This document shows, piece by piece, positions 1 to 10,592 of a stretch of DNA of 64,000 bases. The translations under genes and the position numbers were made by a program. The notes beneath the pieces are model-generated. The model saw only the letters and a program-made list of their open reading frames with translations. It was not told the origin of the DNA and did not search any database. Each line of letters opens with the position of its first letter. Position 1 is the stretch's first letter. Where the stretch lies: positions 25,714,402 through 25,778,401 of the forward strand of contig NC_088301.1 in NCBI RefSeq assembly GCF_032854445.1, in the 5' to 3' direction. The stretch is from Liolophura sinensis (Eukaryota > Mollusca > Polyplacophora > Chitonida > Chitonidae).

Positions 1-3000
1 AGTATATTTATTCTCCCCTGGGTTTTTGGTATTGGCGGATTTCTTCAACTCCTCGTCGGCTGCGTGTCATTCTCGCGGGGAAAAACTTTCGAAAGTTGCG
101 CCTTCATTGTATTCAGTTGTCTTTGGTTAATCTGGGGGACAGCCAGGGGATTAGATTTCTACGAAGGAGAACAGTGTGTAGCTGTGTCAGTTGGGTGTAT
201 CACCTTCCTTGTAGTCGGCATTTTACTTCTCTTGCTCTCAGCGGTTGTCAGTAAGGCCTGGTTCGTCACGACTCTCCTCTTTAACATGGTCTGTATCGCT
301 TTCCTCGTGGACAGCCTTCAGGTGGAAGCCACCCACTCTTATGAAGTGGTTGTCATGATCATGTTTGCTGTGGTTTCGTTCTACTGTTTCACGGCATGCG
401 CACTGAGATCTGTTACTGGTCGGCCATTACTTCCGCTGGGCTCACCAATCATCAACGTGAGCTATCTCCACGCTCATGGTGGCACCGCAATCTGGGCGAA
501 CGCCAAGAGGGACACGGGCGTATCAAAAATTGCAGGTAAGCTGTTAGAGACAAAAAATGCTTTGTCTAGAGAAAGCAAAAATAGTTTAATAACATACTGA
601 ATTGTGTGTTAATGAGAATGAGAATCTCTGACACTCAGATTGAATGCGAACTGGCAGTCTAGATCCAGTTGTACGAATGTCCTGCTTCGACGTCAGGGTT
701 AAGGGAAAGTGATCAGTTCATCGCCAATTTGTAAATTCAAATATAACAGCAAACTGAAGTGCAAACATCTTTATTTTCAAGTGTCACCTAGTCGTCTAGA
801 ACCACATACATGCTGTCATATAAATAAAACTAGAAAAGCAATGTCATCAAGTTATAAATCTTATTTATTTATTTATTTGATTGGTGTTTTACGCCATACT
901 CAAGAATATTTCACTTATACGACGACGGCCAGCATTATGGTGGGTGGAAACCGGGCACAGCCCTGATGAAACCCAAGACCATCCGCAGGTTGCCGGAAAA
1001 CCTACCCAGATACGGTCGGAGAGACTAAATCTTAGATTGGCATATAATAGAAAAATGGCTGTGGGCTAGTCGTCTATAAAACAACTGAAGAGAAATAAAC
1101 GTAGAGCTGAAATGATGGACTTAACCACTTCGCGGCAGATTCTTATCCATCTTTCAATATCCTATCAATTTAATCTTCAATATAGCATTATCAAATGTTT
1201 CAAATGTGGGACTGCGGGGTACCTTGTTAACAGTGCTCTTCCTTGTTTCGTACAGACATCCTAAACCGCGGAGGGATATGTGGGATACCCTCAGACGTTG
1301 TCTACATCCTCGTGGCTGCCTGTAAACACCCAGAGGCTGTTGAGGTAAAACCAGACTTTAAAATTTAGGTTGGGTGGGGTTAGCCCTTGTATGTTTTCGG
1401 TTACCACAAACTGTCTGCGGTTCATGTCCAGACTTGTTTGGGGAAATCCATGTTAATTTGGAGTTTTAGACAAAGGTGTAAAAACACCATTAACTTGGTT
1501 GATTTTGTGGCATAATCTCAAAAGCACTCCAGATGACATACCTCTCAAAATGAGAAATAAACCCTAGTATCCAGTGATGTTTCCAGAGGAGAATCACTGA
1601 AAAGTAAACAGGAAAGATGTATTTTTCTTTGAAATTTTACAATCAGAATTGGTTCAGTGACGATATGTAATTACTCAGAATTTTGACTTTAAATACACTT
1701 GGCCAGAATGCCCTCTAAAAATGAAAACGGATACGACACTATAATTCCACCGAACGTTTCAAACATCCTATCAGTGTGCACTGTTTCTTTACAGAGAGCG
1801 TATAACACAAAGAAACAAGCGGAAGAGCGTCCTATGTCCATGTGGATCTCGAACCTGAAACAGATTGAGGCTGGTAGGGAGTTGTTCGGAGAGCTGACCT
1901 GGGCATTCATGAAGGAGGTCTGGCCATCCACCATTAGTCTGGTCGTCAACAAAGGTAAAAGATCAATTAGTAACTAACTGTAGTGGAAGAAATGTGTGAT
2001 TGTCCTTCAGTTTTCTTCACAACCGTTCGATCGACTTCATACTTGCAGGACACACGTGTGACAAACGCATACAGATTAAGCAATCATGATATCACAAATC
2101 TTTCGCTGATACACGCACGCTTTAAATTTTAGCTAAACAATATTTTCTTGTTACTCCTTCGCCTCGCTGGTCGGGCCACATAGACTCCTTAATGAGTTAA
2201 CTGCCTACATAGCCGAAGACTATAAACTGCATGATGTCGCGTGTTTTAATACAGTTCTTTCTGGTTGGCGTGCGTCAGTCTATACGCCATGGATTTTAGT
2301 TTTGCCATACCTACTGCTAAATCCATTTCTTCTGCCCTTTAACCAGTGCTATGCTTTAAAGCTGCACTCCTGATTAGCTCTTCTAAGAATAATTTAGCTG
2401 CAGAATAATGTTCATAATTTTGACGTTGTTCCCAGGTGACATTTGTGATTTGATGATGACACTGTATGTCACATAACTGTTTTTGTTGATGTTGTAACAG
2501 GACCGTGGTTGCAGACGTTAGGATTGCGTGACGCAGAGAAATACATTGGCCGGCCTGACAGCATTGCTGTGCGCATGCCTGATAACACCATCACGACGCA
2601 CCTGATTGACAGGACGGGGCCCGTGGCCGTAAGTTCTGCGAATCCCACAGGAGAGGCTGATACTACTCACCACCTGCAGGTGCTCGCTAAACTCGGCCCC
2701 AAAAATGTAAGACATTTTTTTGTAGTCACAGTATCCATTTTGCCTTTGTTACGTTTCGTTGTAGCAAGTGAGAATCTGTGTGTTAAAGATTCCAAATTAG
2801 TATTTAATACTTTGCATCCAAAATCTCTTTTATCTAGGGCGTGTGATACAGTTTACCGTCAGAATATTATGCCTTCTTTCAGCTTGGAGAAGCGAAACGT
2901 TTTTATTAATGCAAAACCTTGGTCGTGATGGCGAAAACTCTAGGACTATAAATCAAAAAATATTCTCAGAGATAAAAATTTTCAGGTAGGATTTATTTTC

Positions 3001-3756
3001 TAGAAACTGAACGCTGTTAATGAAGTAAGCAGTTCACTTCATAAATAAATGTTGTTGATTATTCAGTGTGACGGTATCCTGTGTGACGGACCTTCTCACG
3101 AAAACGCCGCCTCCACTGTGGTGGACTGCAGGAAGATTGAAGAGGGAAAGCTGGGATTTTTCCGCGTTGGAATCGTACCGAAATCCAGAGTGCAAGAGAT
3201 CTTTGATTCAGTCCAAGAGCGGCTCCGCGAGAAAAAGACCAAAGGTCGCTCTGGCTCTATGAGTAGTAGCAACACCAGCAGTGCGGATAGCGGATTGGAC
3301 GACCAGTCACAAGGGACCAGCGCCCGGGGCAGCCAAAAAGGCAGTCGCAAGAGCAGCAGGAAACTCAGCTTGAGAGGCAGTCGAAGAGGAAGTCAGAAAG
3401 GCAAAGTGACCTCTGACATAGAAGGAACCGTCAACCCGGCATTCGTGGATGATGATGACAAGATCATAGTCCATGACAGCAACAAACCCGAACCAGTATC
3501 CACAACGCCAGTGTCCGCCAAGAGCGGTTTATTGTCCAGTAAAGATCATTCATACAATACATTTTCGGTAAATAGTTTAGATGTCGATCCGAGAAGAATC
3601 CGAAGACGAGATTCCACATCCGGGGAATCGGATGTTATTGATCGAGAATCGCATTGGGAAGAGCCCGCAATAATCGGTGATGAGCGCTTACCGGAAGTAC
3701 AAGTCCAAGTTCACAGAACGGTTGTCAACCAAGAGGATGCGACCTCTGCCCTATAA
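1..3756 (+). CDS. GPR1/FUN34/YaaH-like membrane domain fused to a YrdC/Sua5-like domain (5' partial)
   Basis: Exons 1-535, 1256-1344, 1795-1954, 2501-2706 and 3067-3756 join in phase (559 visible residues) with GT-AG borders. The frame is open from base 1, so the start lies upstream. Residues 1-150 hold about five hydrophobic helices and the GPR1/FUN34/YaaH pattern GGFLQLLVG..F.RG.TF..AF, ending in RPLLPLG as that transporter family does; YaaH (SatP) of this family moves acetate and succinate. Residues 179-370 read as a YrdC/Sua5 domain: GGICGIPSDVVY, ERPMSMWIS, WPSTISLVV, DSIAVRMP, SSANPTG and STVVD. YrdC enzymes make threonylcarbamoyl-AMP for tRNA t6A. Residues 390-559 are a Ser/Arg/Lys-rich, probably disordered tail. 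The domain calls are from motifs; the function of the fusion is unknown. Motif departures (DTVYGL to DVVYIL, KxR altered) suggest the YrdC part may not be a standard t6A enzyme. Introns hold a SINE at 861-1023. Confidence 0.8.
861..1023 (-). repeat. SINE-A fragment (tRNA-derived SINE, minus orientation)
   Basis: Starts with the reverse-complemented (AAAT)n tail, then GATTGGTGTTTTACGCC and the conserved body through the GACCATCCGCAGGTTGC segment. The tRNA-like head is missing. It lies in intron 1 of the fusion gene. SINE-A is defined here by comparison of the more than 20 copies in the window. Confidence 0.85.
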
Positions 3757-5113
3757 CGAATATCAATCATATGTAATGACAATAACACACAGCACTATGG
3801 TCATTGGAGCTCAACAGTCTAGTCATAACATGAAAGCCATCATCGTCGTATCTGTCATAAGTTGCACGAAGTTTACTGTACAAATACACGCAGTAAACAG
3901 TATATTTCAACAGTAAACTTACTAAACAAAGCTAGGTTTTCTAAGCACATCTTATCCGCAAACGTGTTCACGTCAAAATCAGTCGGATTCGACAATTTGT
4001 TCAATTTAGAAGCTGCGACAAGCTAGTTGCTGTGCCTGTCTTTCTGTCGGTCGGTTAGTCTGCCTGTGGGTGGGACAAATATTTGACATCCTAGCTATTA
4101 ACATTGGTTATTCACTGAACCAACGGCTTGAGGGCAACACTCCATCGACTTTTTCCGGAATGTTGGAGGGTATTAATTTTATTAATACACCAGGCTGGAT
4201 TTGGTATATGTATCTAATAATTTAATTTAACACGCATAAAATACCAGTAATCTCTCGTTTACTAAGCTTAAGTCCTGGTCCCGATAAGCAGTAAAATTGA
4301 CACAATAACGGCTTATGTGACTTTATTGGACCTTTCCTGGTTGAGCAATTTTTAATTTAACTTTTTCCAGCCATTGACTTCCAGTTCACCATGGTAAAAT
4401 CACTTAACCAGAGGCAATAGGACAATCTTATGAAATAAATGAAGAATTAAATTAAATCAAAACCCCATAATGTTGTCGACTGACATCAGATACACGTTCG
4501 ATGATTGTTTTGTTTTTTCTTTGTATTAAAGTCGATATGCGGGGAAACATATAGAAGGTGTCATTATAGAGCTGAATCTCTTGCATGTTATGTTTCACAA
4601 AATAGTCTCACAGGCAAGTAATTTAGGCCAAACAGAGGTTTTGAGAAAAGCTGACTGTTGTTATTCAAATCAGGCCAACCAGATCAAAATATTATTGTAA
4701 ATAAACGACGTGATATTTGTTTTACCCATTTCTCTGCACGTTAGTACGTTCACACATGTGTTAAAGAAGACAAAATTTTGAGATATATGATTAATAATGA
4801 TAATATAATATATGCATGTACAAATGCTGTAAAATTAAATTTGGTGATGTTTATGCTGAGATATTCTATTTAGGCTATCTGTTGTAAATAAAACATATTT
4901 GTATATCAAGAGAAAACTTTGGTCAGTATTTTCTATTCATTAGTCCTATTCATGTATGTTTTCATTCACTCACCAATGGTTTTTGCTCTTATCAAAAAGG
5001 GCAATGGCAAATGTGAGGACTCGGGCACAATGTCAGCAACCTTCGATGAGAGTTCAAGGCTACTCGTTCAAATTAGTACAAAGAGAGAAAAGGTGTTGGG
5101 TGTGTTTTTAATC
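3757..5113. other. 3' flank of the fusion gene and AT-rich intergenic DNA
   Basis: No coding exon recognised. The first AATAAA downstream of the stop at 3754-3756 is at 4434-4439 and is a plausible polyadenylation signal, giving a 3'UTR of about 0.7 kb. Nothing else was identified. Confidence 0.4.
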
Positions 5114-5121
5114 TAACTATT

Positions 5122-5386
5122 GGTTAGCGTGCTAGCGCAGCGTAATGACCCAAGAGCGTCTCACTAATGCGGTCTCTGTGAGTTCAAGTCCAGTTCATGC
5201 TGGCTTCCTCTCCAGCAGTACCGGGGAAGGTCTGTAGAAACCTGCGGATGGTCGTGGGTCCCCTCCCCTCGGGCTGTGCCCGCTTTCCTCCCACCATAAT
5301 GCTGGTCAACGTTGTATAAGTGAAATATTCTTAGGTACGGCGTAAAACACCATTCAAATAAATAAATAAATAAGTAAATAAATAAA
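5122..5386 (+). repeat. SINE-A, slightly 5'-truncated
   Basis: Reads from GGTTAGCG in the tRNA-like head through the B-box-like GAGTTCAAGTCC, the central GC-rich body and TATAAGTGAAATATTCTT to an (AAAT)n tail. An 8-bp direct repeat TAACTATT flanks it (5114-5121 and 5387-5394), a candidate target-site duplication. Confidence 0.85.
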
Positions 5387-5814
5387 TAACTATTTGCTTC
5401 CGCTTCTTTTTTCGTTTCGAAATATTGTAATGGCCAATACAGCAGTGTTGAGAGACATTACCGGAGCACACAAACTTTCTGCAACACCTTTTTGTTTGTA
5501 ACTTAGTATAGAGGAGCGTAGACAAGTTTACTGGGACAAAGGACTAAGCAAAACTGACTATATCTGTGAATTAAAGCTGCTGACACACTGGTAAGGCTAC
5601 TTCTTTTTTCAGGTCTCTTTTACTCTTCTCTTTATATGGCAAGCATACGATTTTTATAAAGCTCCAAACATACACTGAAGCAATTTATAGGTCGTAAAAG
5701 CGAAAAATGGTAGCCTGCTCCAGTCACATTGAATTTTTTTTTGCATTAGACACTGTAGAGTAGGGAAATTCATTGCATCACAAATGTAACTTTCTGAAAA
5801 ATTACTAAGCCAAA

Positions 5815-6050
5815 ATTAATCTGTTAATTTTAACAGAAAGTCTGTTGTCTGAGTGATGCTAGAATGTATTCTGTTATTATAACATAATATTCTGTCATGG
5901 TCGACATAATGTCCTACTAGTCTAACAGAATCTTTATGTTGAATCAGTAGAATATGTGCCTTATATTTAACAGAATAATTTATTGCAATAGCAATATACA
6001 TTCTAGTATCACTCAGGCAACATACTTTCTGTTAAAATTAATAGATTAAT
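5815..6050. mobile_element. MITE-like non-autonomous DNA transposon with long terminal inverted repeats
   Basis: The two ends are inverted copies over about 55 bp: left ATTAATCTGTTAATTTTAAC..., right the reverse complement ATTAATCTATTAATTTTAAC..., both continuing through a TGAGTGAT(G/A)CTAGAATGTA stretch. The interior is AT-rich with several AACAGAAT words and no coding capacity. Superfamily not assigned. Confidence 0.75.
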
Positions 6051-6829
6051 CGTTTGAGTGTAATCAAATAAAATGTTCTCTATTTGCCAAGAACAGCTCA
6101 AGTTATTGGCAAACCAGCATTATAAATTTACGAACTTACCGAAAGGTCATTGTCTGGGCTATGCTAAAAAAAATAGCAAAAATGCGATCAGGTTTTCGCT
6201 CATCGATGTTTTGCCATCAGAAAAATCGACCAATTAAACTGATAAAAATGTCCATTTATAAAAAATAAAAAAAAAAAGATCCGGTATCGCCCATTCAGGC
6301 TTGCTTTATTTGTTTTACTGAAGTGTTAAACGTCGTGTAACTGTGTTATCTCAGTTTTGCCTCGACGGTGTCTACGTGCATGAAGGCTGCATCCGGTACC
6401 AATGTCCAAACAAATCAATATAGTTGAACTCCTGAAGTACATGTATATGGACATCTGAAATCACTTTTCTTATCGACCAGAGCATGAATATAAATGTTTT
6501 AATACCTTAGAGATGGGACAACTGGACGCCAAAAAACACAAATATGTACAAGTATAATACACAGATAATTAATTAGTTACCTTCCAATAAGTTCGTAACT
6601 GGCTTTACAGAGATATTATCAGGAAATTAGATATATTTAGTAGGCCATTACAGCTTTAAAATTACCATTACCATTTCCATGGCCGCAAAACCTAATAAAT
6701 GTGTGAACACATTTGAAAACAAGTTTATCATCTATGATATTTAAATCTTTGGAGCCAAATAAAAGTATTTTACAAATATATTTCTGAACATTCTTGAACG
6801 AAAAAGAATAATTTGCACTGGGTGAAATA

Positions 6830-7010
6830 ATTTGGGTTAAAGTATTGAGTGCTGCTGGAATAGGTTCTGCTACTGCAACATGATGTTGTATGAGCAACAC
6901 AACACCCCGTTACACTAACAAAAGTATTCTGTTGAAACAACAGAACAATTCTATTATGTATAATATAACAGTTTATAGCAATAACAGAATCTATTCATCA
7001 CTCACAAAAC
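6830..7010. mobile_element. Degenerate relative of the 5815-6050 element (tentative)
   Basis: Contains the same AACAGAAT/ATTCTGTT words in opposite orientations around a short AT-rich core (6920-6990) and ends in an ATTCATCACTCA motif resembling the other element's subterminal TGAGTGAT. The inverted repeat is poorly kept. Confidence 0.35.
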
Positions 7011-7311
7011 GCTGACATCTGTCAGTTTAAGTTTTATAAGTTATATATATATGAGGAAGTCAAGAATGTTCATTGTCGATATTCTGTGTCTATAAATTAG
7101 AAAAATATATATACACAAATTTTTACTCAAATTATTTCTATTTAACAGCAGAGCCTGATACTTGTAAGGTGAATTGTTCATTTCCCCCGGCACTATTATA
7201 TGGATTTAGATTACGCGATTAAGAATTCAGCTGTGTTTTTTGTCCATCCGTGTGGCAGATTCCCCGCTTATATCTTACGAGGTCATTTTCTTAATATCAC
7301 TTCTAGTAAAT

Positions 7312-7556
7312 ACACACTAAAAGCACTTGTATGAACACAAACTTGTCTTTCCCAGAAAAGACTTGTGTAATATTTGAACAACCCTGTCTTGTGCGGAATT
7401 AACACAAGGTCATGTGTTGAACACAAGATCTGTTATACACTATTTGTTGCAAAACACACATGTTTTTGTTGTATTGCATTAATTACCTCATTTTGGTTGA
7501 ACACAAATTTGTGTTTTATTATTTTGTAACACAAACAAGTTTACTTTACATTCATT
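7312..7556. mobile_element. MITE-like repeat rich in AACACAA/TTGTGTT, copy 1
   Basis: About 245 bp with repeated short palindromic words (GAACACAAACTTGT, AACACAAGGTC, CAAATTTGTGTTTTATTATTTT). It aligns along its length with 59629-59900, in the same order and orientation. No coding capacity. Confidence 0.65.
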
Positions 7557-7560
7557 TAAT

Positions 7561-7668
7561 TTATTTATTTATTTGATTGGTGTTTTACGCCGAACTCAAG
7601 AATATTTCACTTATACGACGACGGCCAGCATTATGGTGGGAAGAAACTGGGCAGAGCCCGGGGGAAAT
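7561..7668 (-). repeat. SINE-A fragment
   Basis: Tail, ATTGGTGTTTTACGCC and body down to GGGGGAAATG, where it breaks into unrelated TCACGAGTCCTCTTGTATA. The same breakpoint recurs at about 9707, so the broken copy was later duplicated. Confidence 0.8.
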
Positions 7669-7715
7669 GTCACGAGTCCTCTTGTATATATGTCATGTCA
7701 TCACGTGAAGTTAGA

Positions 7716-7717
<2 letters not shown>

Positions 7718-7792
<75 letters not shown>
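7718..7792. repeat. (TA)n microsatellite
   Basis: About 75 bp of uninterrupted TA dinucleotides. It is flanked by inverted copies of a segment reading ATCACGTGAAGTTAGATTCA on the left (7692-7716) and its near reverse complement on the right (7848-7872). Confidence 0.95.
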
Positions 7793-7795
<3 letters not shown>

Positions 7796-8030
7796 TTAAC
7801 GCAGGTGAATTCCCGGCAGAAGAAAAGCTGATAGTGATCGTGTGATTTTGAATCTAACGTCACGTGATATATATATTGGTTAACGCAGGTGAATTCCCGG
7901 CAGCCCACATTTGGATTTGCCAGTATAGTAGTTCTTCTTTCACTTCTATTTATTGCGTAAGCCAAACACCCGACGTTTGTTGACACATATGTCTGGGTGT
8001 TTACAGTGATAACACATAACACACAGCCGA
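7793..8030. repeat. Scrambled duplicated segment, partner of 9299-9730
   Basis: GGTTAACGCAGGTGAATTCC occurs twice here (7795 and 7879). The block at about 7915-8010 (CAGTATAGTA..TTCTTTCACTTCTATTTATT..GTAAGCCAAAC) is repeated at about 9395-9485. The block 7817-7870 is repeated in inverted orientation at 9544-9591. Confidence 0.6.
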
Positions 8031-9298
8031 CTCCTCGGTAATCCTGTCTATGTACTTAGCCGGTCTGTCATTCTTGTTTCGTTTCCGTGCTAATGTTTTG
8101 TTCTGTAAACTGCATTCCGGACACTTTTCTGTAGGGTTTATGTATCTCCATAGAGGATCAATCCTTCAAAATAGTTCGTTCTTACTAGGTGCCATAAATT
8201 TTAATATCATGGGTCCAAACTAATTTATCAAGATGCTGAAACAATCTAAACGTTGGAACGTCTTATATGGGTGGCCAAAATTAAGTTCTATCCAAGCTTA
8301 GATCCGGTCATGTCATGTATGTGTATGTGAGATTAATCTAACATAGGCAAGATTGTCTACATTCGTCTAATAGGTAACATACGGGTAGGCTCTATTATAT
8401 GTGGTTAATAGAGTATGCGTGCTGTACATCTTTATTAAGGTATACCAATATGCACATAATGTACACCTATTCGCATGGGAGACATTGGTTATGCTTTACT
8501 TAGGTCCAGTTATATACCCTGCCCATGTACGTGTGTCTTTAGTAGATTCATAATGACGGATATTTTCATGGTTATGGGTGATTTTGTTTCTTGTTTTGCT
8601 TTTGAATGCTTTAGTCTAATTTTGTATAGGTCACAATCAGTGTAGTTATGCAACATGGTGTCAGTGGTGGAGGTGTAAAAACTTTCAGAATGCTAGGTTA
8701 AGCCTTCTGCGGTTAAGAAATTTAACAGTTTATATGAGGAAACCGTGCAATAATGTACCATTATCTTACGTCAAACAACACTTCTTTTGTGTATAGAAGG
8801 AATTTTATGTTGAAAATCTTTTAATCTAACATTATGTACCTTTCATGTGGTCATTACTCGGTTTAATAGTTTTAAGATGTGGACAATCACATATTAAAAT
8901 ATTTAACACGATTTATCAGCTTAACAATTATAGAGAGTGTTGACATTCTGACACTTGCGTTTATATCGCAAGGATTATAGAATCACCTTGAACGGAAATG
9001 CTACCGCACTTAAATTAAATGTATGTACTGATCAGTGTGACAACGACAACATGATTTCTAATGAACAACACAGTAGCACGGGTCGAGCATCAGTAAAAAG
9101 TCTTCAGCAGACGAGTTAAAATTGTACCTAGCCTATAAACCGTCTTTTGGTTGACCGAGCCGTTCACATGTGTCTGTGCGAGTATAAATTCTTTGGTGAT
9201 CTGTAACGATATTGTGTAACCGACACTAGCCGAGAAGATTAACAAAACAAGCAGTGATCCAGAAACTGCAAAGTTCGTTTATATGAGATTTCCACCTA
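8031..9298. other. Intergenic DNA, nothing recognised
   Basis: AT-rich, with no exon-like open frame, no SINE and no tandem structure that I can support. Confidence 0.3.
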
Positions 9299-9656
9299 GA
9301 AATGAGACGGCCAAAAAAAAAAAAGCTTTTCTTCTCACCAGGCTATGATTTGAATGTCTACATACAAACAAGGTTTAAAATATGGAGTGTTTCCCCAGTA
9401 TAGTACTTTTTCTTTCACTTCTATTTATTACGTAAGCCAAACTCCTGACGTTCGTTGACTCGGCACATATGTCTGTGTATTTACAGTATTCAATGCAGTC
9501 TGTATTTATAATTTACACAGTAAAGGTTATTTAACAAAGGTGTCATCACGTGAAGTATGATTCAGAATCACACAATCACTATCAGCTTTTCTTCTCATCG
9601 GATTATGATTCATCATCTCCTTTCTTAATTTGAATTTCTGCATTGTTACGTAAACA
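9299..9656. repeat. Second set of the scrambled 7.6-8.0 kb duplicated blocks
   Basis: Contains the CAGTATAGTA..TTCTTTCACTTCTATTTATT block (about 9395-9485) and, at 9544-9591, an inverted copy of 7817-7870 (TCACACAATCACTATCAGC). GCTTTTCTTCTCA occurs twice within it. Confidence 0.55.
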
Positions 9657-9657
9657 A

Positions 9658-9860
9658 GGTGGCGGCCAGCATTATGGTGGGAAGGAACTGGGCAGAGCCC
9701 GGGGGAAATGTCACGAGTCCTCTTGTATAGTGTATATACAAATATGGAGTGTACACTTGGTTGATGGCAGAACTTCCCACTTACGGTCGGAGAGGAAGCC
9801 AGCATGAGCTGGACTGGAACTCACAGCGACCGCATTGGTGAGAGGTCTTCTGGGTGACTG
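9658..9860 (-). repeat. SINE-A copy interrupted by foreign sequence
   Basis: Body 9658-9706, then a TCACGAGTCCTCTTGTATA insert shared with 7668-7690, then the remaining SINE body and head-proximal part 9757-9860 (CTTCCCACTTACGG to CGCATTGGTGAGAGG). Confidence 0.75.
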
Positions 9861-10459
9861 AAAATTGTAAGATGTTATAGTACTGGTATATATAATAAAG
9901 CGTGTGTTTCATTATTTTTATGAATGATATTGATATGTATCTGGCAATATTGATATGAACGATTTTATGGGTACGAACCTGATTTTATTTGTAACAAGTC
10001 GCTATGTCTGTCTGTCTCTCTGTCTGTCTGTCAGTCGGGCAATTTTGTGGACATCCGATCTTTTATCATGTGCCATTCACTTATAGCGAGGGATCTTGTT
10101 GCTAGACGATATGGACAGACTTTCTGTGGATATCGCAGAAGATAGCGGATTTGTTTTATCATACCTTGCCATTATCTTAAAATAAAAGGGGAAAACAACA
10201 TATCAAGTTTCAAACGAAAACTAATTCTACATCATACTTTTATCCACCAATCGATTAAGCTTTGAGAAGAAAGAAGCTCGGTGTTTACTTGTGAAATGTC
10301 ATGATAAATCAAAGAGAAGTTTAATTTCTTTTTAATAAAATTAACCTAATTAAAACATAGTTTAAATCACAAGTAAGCGACGTCTGCAAGTTGACATCAT
10401 TGTTGTTTGTGATTTCTTATTTTGCGTTGTATCACTGATGGTTATCTTCCTTGATACTA

Positions 10460-10536
10460 CACTCTAAGGATTCCTTCGTCGTCATATGACCGAAAAATTG
10501 TTAAGTACGACGTTAAACCCCAAGCACTCACTCACT
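10460..10536 (+). mobile_element. 77-bp 5'-truncated SINE-C tail with perfect target-site duplication
   Basis: Contains GGATTCCTTCGTCGTCATA, TGACCGAAAAATTGTTAAG, ACGACGTTAAACC and a CACTCACTCACT end. It is flanked by perfect 11-bp repeats CCTTGATACTA (10449-10459 and 10537-10547). The paralogous site near 11070-11085 has a single CCTTGATA and no insert, so insertion by retrotransposition is directly visible. Confidence 0.9.
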
Positions 10537-10572
10537 CCTTGATACTAAGCTATCATTCTATGGGTTAGTGCA

Positions 10573-10592
10573 CCCCCCCCCCCCCCCCCCCC
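10573..10592. repeat. Poly-C tract
   Basis: Twenty consecutive C residues inside copy 1 of the local duplication; absent from copy 2. Confidence 0.95.

Noticed and set aside
64-66. GTG at 64 as start of the fusion protein
   Set aside because: The frame is open from base 1 and already encodes a transporter helix there, so the true start is outside the window.
7573-8022. Frames of 90 and 101 codons around 7.7 kb
   Set aside because: They are translated (TA)n and SINE-A sequence.
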